The notes beneath the pieces were generated by a model. It worked only from the letters and a program-made list of their open reading frames with translations. It was not told the DNA's origin and did no database searches. DNA of 64,000 nucleotides from Lepidodermella squamata (Eukaryota; Gastrotricha), in the NCBI GenBank assembly GCA_047495785.1, contig JBLDXI010000025.1:1364001-1428000 (forward strand). The letters are read 5' to 3'. Of this stretch, positions 36,161-47,600 are shown piece by piece. The translations under genes were made by a program, and so were the position numbers. Position 1 is the first letter of the stretch. The number at the start of each line of letters is the position of its first letter.

Positions 36161-37779
36161 TCAGTTCTCCGGGACACTGAAAATAGCCTTCAAAATAGCA
36201 TCTGGATCCAAAACTGCATATACCATGCGAGATTTCTCGTTGAGGGGACCTATCGCTACGAATTCTTCATGCTTCAGCCATTTCATGGCAATTCCCAAAT
36301 ATTCGGTTGGCGGCAGCTGTTTCACCGGCTTCGTGATCATCGAGAGGCACGAGGAGCCATCAACCGTTTCTAGCATCGCAAGCATGAGAGATCGCTGAGT
36401 TACGATACCGGCCAACTTCCCCTTTTGATCTCCTTCGACCAGCAGAACCTTTCTCGGTGAAGATTCAAGTAACTTGACAGCCTCAGCTAAGCAAGTCGAA
36501 GAAGGCACGGTAGGATACGGCTTTAGACGAAGATTCCCAAGCTGCAGCTGCCAGATTCCGTTCTTCAAGTAACGCTCTGGGACGGGCATCAAGTGCCGCG
36601 CGATTAGCCAATCATCATCCAGATGCTTTGTCATGTAATTCCTGATCGAGTCTGCGAAAATCACGACGCATCTGTGATGAGCCGCAAAATTTGCTTCTTT
36701 GCACGCCTTGATTGCAGCTGCGAGCGCACCGCCTGAGGAACCACCCGCTAAAATTGCTTCTTCCCGCATTAGACGGCGAGACATCTCGAAAACTTCCCGG
36801 TCGGGGATATAGTACCACTTATCCACAACTTTCGTGTCAAAACAAGCTTCAAAATACTAGTTTAGAGAAGAAGATAGTTGATCGAGACATTGAGACACTT
36901 ACCTGGGATGAAGTCATAGCCGATACCTTCTACTTCGAATGAGACACCCTTACCCGGAGCTGCTAAAGCTTCTGGGCCGACACCAACAACTAAACATCCA
37001 GGGATTCGATCTTTGATTCTTCGGCCGATTCCAGTTATGGTTCCACCAGTTCCAACAGCCACAACCACCATATCAACTTTTCCATCGCACTGCTCAATGA
37101 TTTCATCTGCTGTTCCGTCGTAATGCGCCAGCGGATTAGATGGATTGCGATATTGGTCAAGAATATGCGAATTTGGTATTAGCTCCAATAGCTCCTGATG
37201 ATTTCAAAGATAAATTCTAAGCTGAATTAAATTCTTCAGTCTTACCCTGGCTTTCATGTGGACAGATAATGGACTGTCGAAAGGAACTCCAGCTGGGGTC
37301 CTGATACATAGAGCTCCAAGGCCATTGATAGTCGCCTCTTTTTCATGGCTCATCTTGTCGGTCATAACTACTACCGATTTATAGCCTCGGGCCGCAGCTA
37401 CCAGGCACAGACCAATGCCTGTGTTTCCACTACTCGGCTCGATGATGGCATCACCGCTTTTCAACCGGCCCGAATCTTCCGCATCTTGAATCATTCTCAA
37501 AGCAATGCGGTCTTTGATTGATCCTCCAGCGTTGAAGTACTCGCATTTTGCCAGAACTTCACATTGCACTCCCTCTGATTTAGGGATGCGATTAAGCCGG
37601 ACAAGCGGAGTATTTCCGATTGCGTAGGTGATGTCTGGTAGTATCTTTGGTCTGACGGCTGTTTTCCTAGTTGAATGGACGAACCTTGAAGCCGGGCATC
37701 CAGCCGCCCATTTGCATTTTCTCGCCGATTCCTTCGGCTCAGTTGGCAAATCCCAAAGATCGCGCTCGTCAGTAGTCAT
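36161..37779 (-). CDS. CBS: Cystathionine beta-synthase
   Basis: Three exons, 37246-37779, 36903-37194 and 36161-36846, join in phase to give 503 residues. The enzyme condenses homocysteine with serine (or cysteine) to form cystathionine (or H2S) in transsulfuration. The PLP lysine is Lys89 in AGGSIKDR. The phosphate-binding loop GTGGTITG and the SSGNTGIG loop are present. The C-terminus (about residues 375-500) holds a pair of CBS domains, the usual S-adenosylmethionine-responsive regulatory module. The N-terminus has Cys22 and His35, spaced exactly like the human heme ligands Cys52 and His65 and in similar context ([12 protein letters not shown]), so the protein probably binds heme. The start codon lies 35 nt after the cystinosin stop, with a CTTAG acceptor 6 nt before the ATG. 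That fits downstream processing in a shared transcript. Confidence 0.96.
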
Positions 37780-37814
37780 AATAATCTAAGAGTACCACAA
37801 AATTATTATTAACC
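37780..37814 (-). promoter_or_regulatory. 35-nt intercistronic segment between cystinosin and CBS
   Basis: On the minus strand the cystinosin TAA is followed by 35 nt ending CTCTTAG, ATTATT and the CBS ATG. The AG at 37786-37787 could be a trans-splice acceptor. The space is too short for an ordinary promoter plus 3' UTR. Confidence 0.5.
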
Positions 37815-39234
37815 TTAAGAATTATTCGCTAAGCGACGCATTAAACGTAAATAAGCAAAAATAATTTTGTCTTTAAAGGATTTGTCGTTTTTAGGAGTTA
37901 GAGAATCGTTTCGCTTCCCCTCGCCGTTCATTTTGTGTTCAGGATACAGGCAGTAATGTTGAACCATGAAGACAACATCGAAAAATATGGAAAATATCCC
38001 CATAGTGAACTTAGTAGCATTGCCAGTGATTGAGTTCCAATCATCTAGAATAAATTATCGGAGGTTTTTAGTGGTCAGAGGCCAAGTTCTTACCGAAGTT
38101 ATAGGCTAAAATGATCATTTGGATAAAACTGAAGATACCACCGACAAAATCTATGAGTGTTCCCCATATGCTCCAACCAGCAGTTGATTTCAAGGTGTAG
38201 TTCATGTAGACTTGCGGAAAGTACTTGATGAGCGATGCACATATCCTAATGTAGCTTAGCAGTTGAATCACCATCAGCCAATTTAGTTGACCAGCAGCTC
38301 CAACTGTGATAATGATGAACGCATAAAGCACGGCGACCGCAGCCAAGGCCTTGCAAACCCAAGAAACTCGTTTCCCACCACGCTATAAAAAAGCGAGATG
38401 GACATTATTATTTTAAATCTGAAAACAAACCTCGAAGACGGCGATTTGCACTACGGCAATCGATACCGCAGTCAGAGCGTGAACAACGTGGCAAACGTCC
38501 GGCAGGGTAACTGGAAGGCCTCCTCTTGGATTTAGCTCGTAATATTGCATCTGAAAAAGTGTTAATTCTCCTGTCCTCAAGTAAGTGATTGGCTTACGTG
38601 AATTTGCGAAGAAAAGTACAGGCTCATAATGTAGACGGCGTAGAACGAAAAACCAATGACGTTATAGGTTACGAAGTCGAAATTGTACCCAACTACACTT
38701 TTACGATAGAAGTTGAGGATCAACTGAGGCCAAAAGGCGACCGTGAATGCTGCGAAGTATATCCAGCCGATAATGTCGCTGAGAAGCACGAGCCAAGGCA
38801 CGCGGAATATGTTCACAGTGAGGTAGATGCTTGCCAAACTAAAAAGAAGCCAAGTTAAATTCTTGGAAATTGATCACATGTTACAATAAAAACTCAGTGA
38901 ATTGCGTTGAGTTGCTCCTCAAGCCCAGATACATGTGGCCACCGCTGTTGCCTACAACACTCATTGTGTAGTGGCTCGAATTCTGAGGCAGGGTTGCCGA
39001 AGAGTTGAAGTCGAAAACACAATCATTTCTTGGAATCTCACTTGAATCCCCGCCTTGGCAGTAAAATTCTATTTGCGCCTCTTCGACAAGAGGCTCACTA
39101 GAGCAGAATGAATTAGGGGGTTTGCAGCCTAACTCAATTCTAGCTCACCTTGCAACGAGTTTCACTAAATGGCTGTGGCCGACAGACATATCCAGCCGGC
39201 TGGGAACAAATTGAAAAGTCAAATTATTATCCAT
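37815..39234 (-). CDS. CTNS: Cystinosin, lysosomal cystine/H+ exporter
   Basis: Six exons, 39149-39234, 38894-39097, 38598-38838, 38431-38550, 38094-38382 and 37815-38044, join with consistent phase to give 389 residues. The N-terminal luminal part has several NxS/T sites. Seven transmembrane helices follow with two PQ-loop motifs: [16 protein letters not shown] in the first and [18 protein letters not shown] in the second. The last helices carry the cystinosin-type sequence [20 protein letters not shown]. The protein moves cystine out of lysosomes with protons. The C-terminal tail lacks the GYDQL lysosomal sorting motif of the human protein. A signal peptide is not visible and an acceptor (TATTTACAG) sits just before ATG 39234, so an additional upstream first exon is likely. 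Confidence 0.93.
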
Positions 39235-39659
39235 AGCTGTAAATATCAAGTGTCAAGGAATGAGACCAAGCTGCATTGTCTCCAACCGTCAATAACCTGT
39301 TGCACTCGCAAAGAATTAACACGGGATGACCACGGCCTATTTCAATCTTTTGCCTCAATTCATCGACCGAGTGCGTTTCAGGTGCTTTTCAGGTGCGAGT
39401 CTTATCGAGTTTTTTGTTTATGATTCAACGCGGAAATTTACCGGTATGGTTGTACTGTTTCCACGTTCAGGAAACGCATTTATCCTGGGTAAATATTAAC
39501 GCGTCCTTCTTTCTGGGGCGTATTTTTACGCATGTCAAAGTAAATAAACATTGTACATGAACTATTTTTCAAAAAAGAGTGTCCTTGATTCGTACATTTT
39601 ATTTTCCATGAAAAATATGCGGAATATTTTTGAGGAAAATATATAAGCCAAAGAAACAG
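39235..39659. other. Intergenic, probable 5' region of cystinosin
   Basis: May contain an unlocated first exon of cystinosin encoding its signal peptide, together with the 3' UTR of the acetyltransferase gene. No exon could be fixed. Confidence 0.4.
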
Positions 39660-40937
39660 TCAAATTTCTTTTCCATCCAGGAACCAAAAATGTTGCCGCA
39701 GTGCCTCCATCTCCATAATTTCTTTGCCAGCCTTATCAGGATTGAGGCTCTTAGCCATGCACATAAGCACCATTCCTTTGAATAGTGTTGGCGAGACCAA
39801 GTTGCATTTGACTATTTGATCGATGAATTCTTCGTCTAGATTTGAAATAACACTGTCCAAAAATATGGTCAAAGCTTCTGCCTTGCCGTGCAAATTAGCG
39901 ACTAAATGCTCAACAGTCGCTTCGAAAAGTGGCAGGAAGTGACTTTTATCTCTCAAGGCAGTGTGAAACGGTAGCACAAGATGCAACCGCCACGACTCTC
40001 CAAGTGGCAAAGGTTTCTCGAAATAAGTGGGCATGAAGTAATTGAGAATAGAATTAAAAAAATTGCTCAGCCGTGCAGTAAACGGAACATGGACGAAAAT
40101 TTGCACTGTCGGGTCTTTCGTGGCAGCAACCATCAGCTCTGAGCCTAGATGCTTGGCTGTACAGACATTGCACGATACGGGAAAATTTTCATTTGGAAAT
40201 AAAAATGACTTTGGGAAGATTTTTCGTAAATAAGACTCCGATTCGGATGCATCCAGCGTTGTCACAAAAACACTGTTGCGAGGTCTAAATTTGAGAATTT
40301 CATGAACGCGGCTAATGTTAACGCCGCAACGTCTCGAAGTCCACATAGCTCTGTACTCGTTCTTGTTCAGAAATAGTTGCTGTGACACGTCATTATCCGC
40401 TGTGGTGAATGCATATATGAATTTAACTCCTTTTCTGCGTAGATCTTCTTCCATCGCCCTGATCAAACAATGCCCAATGCCCCGTCGTCTATGCTGAGAA
40501 TCGACCCTGAGGTTGAAGATGTATGATACTTTTTCATAGACCTGGTTATCTGGGTCGAACAGAACTTGGCGAATGTTGGCAGCCACACCTCCAACGACGC
40601 AGCCGGAACTCCGCTCTTCACAAAGAAGCAAATATGATTCTGCGAACTTGGCGTGACGAGGTGGATCAGCTCCCATACGGAATCTAAGACCCTTCCCCTG
40701 TGGATTTCGTTTTTCTAGGTCCGCAACGCTCTCCAGGTCAGATGAGCTGTTGTTGAATGGCCGTATGATGTAAGGATCACTGTTTGCATTTCGCTGATCG
40801 CCCATTGTCGGAAAAGAAAAGTTGAGCTGAGTCAATTCGAGCTCCAGAGTGCGCACAGGTATCGCATTACCACGCCCCATGCCGGATTTATTTGCTCTAC
40901 GCTGTTTGCTTGGCTGAAAATGGTATATTTGAAACAC
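39660..40937 (-). CDS. GNAT acetyltransferase, HOOKLESS1-like
   Basis: A single long open frame. The first codons to about 40917 may be intronic (TTTTCAG at 40918-40924). Plausible starts are the Met of MGRGNA near 40880 or of MGDQRN near 40805, giving about 380-405 residues. The N-terminal half is a GCN5-related acetyltransferase fold. Motif A, the acetyl-CoA-binding loop, is RVDSQHRRRGIGHCLI, preceded by the YIFNL strand and followed by YAFTTADNDVSQQLFL. The combination and the C-terminal extension (KFRPRNSVFVTTLDASESE onward) resemble the plant HLS1-type acetyltransferases more than typical animal GNATs. The substrate is unknown. It lies on the same strand as cystinosin, 425 bp upstream of it. 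Confidence 0.8.
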   Translation of the reverse strand: MFQIYHFQPSKQRRANKSGMGRGNAIPVRTLELELTQLNFSFPTMGDQRNANSDPYIIRPFNNSSSDLESVADLEKRNPQGKGLRFRMGADPPRHAKFAESYLLLCEERSSGCVVGGVAANIRQVLFDPDNQVYEKVSYIFNLRVDSQHRRRGIGHCLIRAMEEDLRRKGVKFIYAFTTADNDVSQQLFLNKNEYRAMWTSRRCGVNISRVHEILKFRPRNSVFVTTLDASESESYLRKIFPKSFLFPNENFPVSCNVCTAKHLGSELMVAATKDPTVQIFVHVPFTARLSNFFNSILNYFMPTYFEKPLPLGESWRLHLVLPFHTALRDKSHFLPLFEATVEHLVANLHGKAEALTIFLDSVISNLDEEFIDQIVKCNLVSPTLFKGMVLMCMAKSLNPDKAGKEIMEMEALRQHFWFLDGKEI

Positions 40938-41518
40938 TTAACGAGCAACATGACAGAAAAAGTGTTCTCTTTTCAGACATTCCTATTTAGAGGCATCCTT
41001 TGAATCTATTGCTACTTTCCATAATCGTTAACGACACGCCAAAACAACCGCTTAGATGACTCATTCGAGCGTACTTTTGGTAGCCTACCGTAGTAACGAA
41101 GTACGTTAGGCCTATTGAGCACCGAACGTACTTTCCTCATAAAATCTATAAATAGTGTGTTTCGCCATTTTCGCGGCGACAAGGCCAAGGAACGCCCACA
41201 GAAATAATGGAGATCACAAAAATAAGACGCAATTGTATTTATTGCGATGTTCGAAGTTTGATTTTGAAAATTGAAATTAGGGTAGCTATTGCGAGTAAAT
41301 GAAGCTATTGCGGAATACTGAATCTCCATTTCATATTTCCAAATAAAGCCCAGAATTTTTATTGTATAACTTGAGCAATTTCAAAAATATTATTCTTGCT
41401 GCCAGTATACAAGAGGTTGCTAGAGCACGATTCGATACTCGATATACCATTCGAGACATTCACTCTTGAAGAAATCTCTTGAATTTATTAGCTTTCTATA
41501 AAACTAGGAGCATGCATC
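40938..41518. other. Intergenic with small inverted repeats
   Basis: A 105-codon minus-strand frame (41012-41329) overlaps local inverted repeats (CGTACTTT/AAAGTACG and GGTAGCCTACC) and is not in phase with the acetyltransferase exon. I do not call it a gene. Confidence 0.4.
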
Positions 41519-43051
41519 TCACAATTCATTTTTCACGCAATTTTTCGCCCATGTTGTCACGTTAACAATATTATAACCACGATTAGTTAATTGATCGGCG
41601 ATCTTTGATCCCATTGAGTCTGAAAAAGATGTATCTTCCTGAAGTCCTCCAATCTTTGCATCTCCTGCAAACTCCGCTATGTATGGCAGTCGGTAGTGAA
41701 TCATCCTGCCATCGCTCTTCTCATTCACGGTATAGGTCGAACCACCATTGGTTATGTCATGTACCGATAAATAAAGCACATTATCCACTCGAACTATGGT
41801 CTTATGGCGCCCATCCTGCGTTGCATGACTAGCGCGCCACGTCATATCGTTGATGCGGGAGTAAAGCGTTTTGTTACCAGGATTTCGACACCCAGCTGGT
41901 TCCATATCTTTAGAGCCGAAAAACCAGTTTTTGAATACGATTCCGCCAAGGTTCCCACCATTGTCGCTGTTAATTGCCTCTAGATAATCGATTAAATTTG
42001 AAGCTTTCTTTGAGTTGGTCGACGGATATAGCTGAAAGAACTCATCAGCGTCGAAGAACGCAAGCCAGTCAGCCTTACCTGGAAATTGAACAATTGAGCA
42101 ATACCATAAGAAATCATTGCAAATTGAGCACTCACCTTTCAGCCGATACAAACAATCCATTTGGGACACTTGTTGCGACCATTTCCCCAGGTATTCCACA
42201 GGGGCGTAAAAGTAATACGGCGCAACTTGGGCGATTTTCAATTCATTCACGTATACATAGAGGAATTCTTCGAAACCAGTAGATGAAGGCTCATTGACAT
42301 AGATGATGAAGTAATCGAAGCCTACTAATCTGTGGTACTCAATCCACTCCGGAAGCCTGTCCAGTTGATCATTTGCGACGAGGGTGCAAGCTGCCAGGCG
42401 GAATTTGGGCTTCGGAAGTTGGAAGTTGCAAGATAAAAGATCCCGCCCGTGAGGGTTAAAATTCGGCCTATTCGTCGCCGTCAAATTGTAGCGGACACCG
42501 TTTTTGTAGATGTCGTCGATGAATAAAGGCGATCCATCGAGCGGACATTCCAGGGTAAGGGTCCAAGTGTGAAGATCGGCTTCGCCCTTATTATTGGTAA
42601 CTGCGGAGCAAGGTACGCTATGGCCATTGCTCTCTAGCAACCATTGAGTCTTTTCAACCCAAACCTGGTAGTCTTTCATCTTATTCACAGAGGAGACCTT
42701 AACTGATGGGTTTATCGATTCGCACATGAAAACGACGTTGGCAACAGTTCTGCCTTCTAAGCGCCGATAAAATAGGCTCCCTGGTACGGGTAAATGTGGC
42801 TGGGTGATGTATGCACGCCTTGCGTTCGCCTCATTGTTAAAACGGCGCCGACATTCGGCGAAGGACAGTAGTGACCATTGCTCGCGGGCAGCATCCAAGC
42901 TCGTCGCGTTTTTCGAGAGAACCATCCTCTCGCGTGCGATGTTACTTTGAATGTTGCCAAGTTGTATCAGTATACAGATGGCAATAGCCAATACGCATAG
43001 CATTCGGGTTGCAGTTAGACAGCAATATCTAGGCTGCCAATATTGAATCAT
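41519..43051 (-). CDS. Glycosyltransferase family 92 (DUF23), type II membrane protein
   Basis: Exons 42136-43051 and 41519-42078 are separated by a likely 57-nt intron (AAAG|GTGAGT to TTTCCAG). It happens to be open in frame, so the unspliced frame is 510 codons and the spliced product 491 residues. Splicing restores the compact family sequence CLYRLKGKADWLAFFDADEFF, which contains the DxD metal/nucleotide-sugar site. The N-terminus has a short cytoplasmic tail and one transmembrane anchor (about residues 16-33), the usual Golgi type II layout. Several NxS/T sites are present. Family 92 enzymes transfer galactose onto fucose or other glycan acceptors, and the family is expanded in nematodes. 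The exact acceptor here cannot be told. Confidence 0.92.
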   Translation of the reverse strand: MIQYWQPRYCCLTATRMLCVLAIAICILIQLGNIQSNIARERMVLSKNATSLDAAREQWSLLSFAECRRRFNNEANARRAYITQPHLPVPGSLFYRRLEGRTVANVVFMCESINPSVKVSSVNKMKDYQVWVEKTQWLLESNGHSVPCSAVTNNKGEADLHTWTLTLECPLDGSPLFIDDIYKNGVRYNLTATNRPNFNPHGRDLLSCNFQLPKPKFRLAACTLVANDQLDRLPEWIEYHRLVGFDYFIIYVNEPSSTGFEEFLYVYVNELKIAQVAPYYFYAPVEYLGKWSQQVSQMDCLYRLKGECSICNDFLWYCSIVQFPGKADWLAFFDADEFFQLYPSTNSKKASNLIDYLEAINSDNGGNLGGIVFKNWFFGSKDMEPAGCRNPGNKTLYSRINDMTWRASHATQDGRHKTIVRVDNVLYLSVHDITNGGSTYTVNEKSDGRMIHYRLPYIAEFAGDAKIGGLQEDTSFSDSMGSKIADQLTNRGYNIVNVTTWAKNCVKNEL

Positions 43052-44651
43052 TTTCGATCGAGGATTTGCGGAGCCTAGATTGAAATCATGACCGGAGCGA
43101 CGTATGATAAGATGCGATGAAAATCGTGGTTTATGATTAAAAGATTAAAAGATTGAAAAATTTAAAGAGAAAGACGAATAAAGAAAGACGATTGAAAGAC
43201 GATTTCGGGTCGTTCAAAGCCAACTCATCGAGTTACTGCGCACTGTTAGTTAGTATATTGACATATCATTGGCGTTTCGTTAGCTATTAAGTATTCATAA
43301 GTAACTTAGTGCCTTCTTTGTCGAGGGTATTGTGAACTATCGGCGCGGTTTGCCCGGTGTATGTCAGTCGCAAAATGCTTGCCGCACGCAGCAAAATTAT
43401 TTATCGGAAATCAATAGAATTCGTTGGCTTGTTTCAGGTCTTGAAATTGTGAAGAACATCCTTCCCGAAAACTGTCAACATTGCCGAAAATATGAGAAGT
43501 GAAAACCTCAACACCTGGAAAACCTGCCTGGTTATTGTTAGTTGGTGGTGAGCTTTCACTACTAACTGTGTGGTGACTGGACTACTAAATGCTAAAGAGC
43601 GGCCCACTATTCCAGCATTTAAGGTATTTTCCCACTTTATCCGAAAGCTGAAGCAGAAATGGCTACTCTAAATGCGAAATCGAAAGTTGGAAAAGTTTGA
43701 GATCAAAGCTAATCAAGATAATTACCTCAATGTTGTTATTGGGAGCATTGGGAGCATGCGGTCCAAGCACCAAGCACCTCACAGGCGAGTGGGCTTGTGT
43801 TCAACCCCGCCACAAGGAAGAAACACAAAGGTTCAAGAAAATATCTCGTTGAAATTGTTGTAAATATTATTTATTAATCAAATATGTAAAAACGCGTGCC
43901 TGGCACGAGCCTCAATTAACCTAATTAAATTTAACGTATAACTCTGTGCTTGCCGCGTTGTTTTACTGTATTTAATGGCTGAATGAAGCGTTAATCACTA
44001 CCGCTTAACAACGTTTCATTCAGGGTTTTCTTCAACTCAATAAATCAACATTCTCCGATCAAAATGCATGTAATTTTTTTCTGAAACGCTCAAATGATCA
44101 CACGAAGAAGCTGATGAAATCGAAAGGTCCCCCTGTGGCTTTTTAGCCGTTCTCTTTTAAGAATTTCGCGATAGGCGCCCACAACACCTGTACTTCGCAG
44201 CCTGCTTAGATTCAATTCTCCCGCTCACCTCAAGTATTTCTATTGCCAACAGTGATTTTGTAGGATGACGAAAAACACTGCAGCCTCTACGTGAACTCTC
44301 GCACTTTGATCCTGCAAACCTGAGACGCAACGCAGTAGAACTTACCGAGTTATTCTTCGCCTTGAAACATTCACAAAAAACAAGCAAGTGACGATTGACG
44401 ATTTATTAATCGATTTTCCGAACAGTACAAATAATAAATACCATTAACAATCATTGGGCAAAGATGAGCAACACAATAATTTCACCATCAATATATTATA
44501 GATATAGGCAGGGCAAAAATCACCGAAAAATCAGTTTTAGTATTCTCACAATTTCTAAAGCACCAGCATAACAAATGTTTTACTACCACTATCCAAGCTT
44601 ATATCAAGGGTAGGAAAAGAGTCAATTAGAAGCAGGCAAGACGAGGCTCCG
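43052..44651. other. Intergenic, no gene seen
   Basis: Upstream flank of the glycosyltransferase (with A/G-rich AAAGACGA-like runs near 43150-43200) and 3' flank of the aminotransferase. Short frames at 43672-43863 and 44157-44387 lack support. Confidence 0.45.
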
Positions 44652-47600
44652 TCAAACAGTCGGTTTGAAACCGAGATAGTCGTTGATGCCATCAGCCAGG
44701 GCGCGCAACCCCTCCGCCAGCCGGTCATGCGGCAGGGCTGTCATCGAAACGCGCACGCCCCAGTGCGAAGTCTGCTGGCGGTTGCTAGGCAACAGGCACC
44801 GCGAGCCGTCGACCACGCGGATCGAATGACGGGTGCGCAGGTAGTCGACCAGCGAGGCGCTTGTCTCGTCGCGGGACGCCGATTTCGGGACCTTCAGCCA
44901 GATGAAGTAGCCACCCTGCGGCAGAGTGTAGACAACATTGCCGGGCAGATGCGCAGCAAATATGCCTTGAGCAATCTCGAAGCGAGACTTCAGCTCTTTG
45001 CGAATCATATCTGTCATTATATCGGCAGAGCCATCGGCGATCATTTCACCAACCAGGCTAAAATAAAAATAAGAAAATTTTGTATATTGTGTTCATTTAC
45101 AAAGTACGTTCAAGTTGCGAATTTGTCGAAATTTAGTTCAAATGTTGAGCTCTTCAGTTTAGGGAAACACATTTTTCTGATAGTAATTACTAACAAATTG
45201 TTTGCGGGAATCATTTATCGAGGTAACACAAGTCAACCATCGGCAAGCAAATGGTCCCAAGGTCTAAAAAAAAGCCCCGCGATAGATGAAGCGGGCGCTG
45301 CTAAGCGCACCCGAACCGTTATCTTTACATTGCCAAAAGCTAGCCTTCAAATGTACTAAATTTATGAAATTTGCTTAAATTGGTCAAGTAGCAAATAGAA
45401 TAGGCAAAGCCGGGTAGGAGAGCCCAGAAAAAACGCCGAAAAATATGGTGATATGAATAACATTTTGACTGATATCACCAGTTTCATCACCCTGGCCGAG
45501 CTTTGTTTAGTTCACAATTGCCTGCTTCACCATTTATAGAAGTAATGCCCATCCCTAGGTGCATGAAAATCCTACTTCCGACACTCTGAATAGCTGTCAC
45601 TTTAGAAAATGGACATGGAAGCATTCTTATTGAACCGTTTGGCCATCTCAACTTCCAATTATCAAGATTTGTTACCGAAATTCGAACGCAGGAGGGCGAT
45701 CACTACGCTGGTTCAAGCATCGTTTCTCACATTGACAACATTTTCAGTTATCTCAAATCAAAAGGCCGTGATCTGAAATGGCGATCGAGCGATTCATTTC
45801 TGCAACTGCATTTATCTGTTGGCTCTGTTCTGACTCGAAATCAGCGAGAACTCAGAATTCTGCGCCGTTTATCAATGAAAACATCTCAACAAATTTCTCC
45901 GTAATTTCACCATGAAAAAAACCGGAAAGTCTGACAATTTAGACCGCGTTAACGAGCTGGCGGTGGAGCTCGATAAGTGCATGGGTCGTTTCAACGTCGA
46001 GCTTTGCGTTAATTGCAAAAAACCGAGAGGGTCAGTTGTAGTGTCGACCTGAAGTGAAAATTGTATGCCCAAAACTCCCAGAACCGGTCATCATTCCAAG
46101 CACGCCAAGAAATCCTCCGAAGTAACAAATTTAGAATATAGCTTCAAAATATGTTTGCCATATGTTAGTTCAAAATTGTTCAAAAGTGCGCCAAAACCTC
46201 CATCGCCGATATGGAATCTTAACGCGCCTAGCTGACAATCAAGATCTGTCAGATTTCGCCGCCTTCTTCGGCATGCAGGCTCGGTCACTCGGGCTCATCG
46301 ACGAGGAGGCAATTCAGGCATTAGCCTTCAAACTCAGCACGGCAAATAGCCGCGCCGTTTCTTTCCTGCATTCCACTCGCGCATCGCCCGTTAAGGGTCC
46401 TTCTGTCGATCTGCGGTTCTACAGCCTTCGACTAAGCAGGTCTGGCTTACTCGCGCCGGCTACCGAAAAGCCGGAGTTGAACCCACAACCATCATCGTGC
46501 CAGTACCTGATAGTCGAAAGCTGAAGCTGCTAATTATGGGTTGGGCCCGACTCTGTTACACGCGACAAAACGCGACTGTGTCCGGTTACTTTCCATTTTC
46601 GTTCGCGATTGACAATTTCAGAACCTTGCTACTTTGAGAAATGTTGAGACAGTGGGGAAATACTGTGACGGACCGCAATCAAGATGCGACAATCATGGGC
46701 TAAGTCAAAAAGAAGAGGAAGCCAGTGCGAAAGCCGGTCGCTGATGAGCTCCACGCCGTGGACTTCAACGGTGTTATCCGCGAGACTCTGACCGGACACT
46801 TGTGAAATCCACTTTTTCTCCTATCATCATTCCTCGAGCTTCCTTACTGGATTTAGTCTCGTTAAATACATAAATGATGATAGCGTGCGGAAACGCAATG
46901 TGTGCAAAAACCTAGCATGAAACATTTTCTGCGGATTTTTAATCACATGCGGAAGTACCAACATCCCGCAAGCTACCTTCTTTGTCCAACAAAATTGAAC
47001 ATTCACCGGAGAAAACCCGGAATGGTAACTGATTCAGTAATTTTCGGTATTTTACCCGGATTACAATCGTGGTAGTCAATGAGATCGCCGATTTGAGTGT
47101 CAGTACGGGCAAAATCTTGGAATACCGGCCAGGTTTTGATTGGTCAATGCATGGTTCCAGCCAATTTAAAAAATATCATTTCTAAGCAATTTTTTTCATT
47201 TTTTAATATTTTTAATATTCAATTTATCAATTTATCATAGAAATTCCAATCAAAAGAAATTCATAAAAAATGATGAGTTTTATTGTTATGAAAAAGCTTA
47301 CCAAGCAATATATTGGTTGGGACAGCCTCCAGAGAGGATAAAACCAGACTCATCGATTCGTTTTTGAACGCGTTTCGACGCAACAAACCATCCAAAACGC
47401 AGGCCGGGTCCAATAAGTTTCGACGCACTGCCCAGCGTGACGATATGGTCCGACAATTCGCCGCTGTCCGTGCTTGTCGACGGCAGGTACGGCAGGGCAT
47501 TCAGCGTGCCGGGCGACATGTCGCACAGCTCGCTGAAATTCGTGAAGCTGTACACGTCATCGGCCATGATCAGCACGTTGAATTGATCGGCGATTTTGCC

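Noticed and set aside
41012-41329. 105-codon minus-strand frame between the acetyltransferase and the glycosyltransferase
   Set aside because: Overlaps local inverted repeats, is out of phase with the acetyltransferase exon and has no recognised similarity.
46460-46525. T-arm-like TGGGTTCAACTCCGG on the minus strand
   Set aside because: The T stem does not pair and no acceptor or D arm fits a tRNA.
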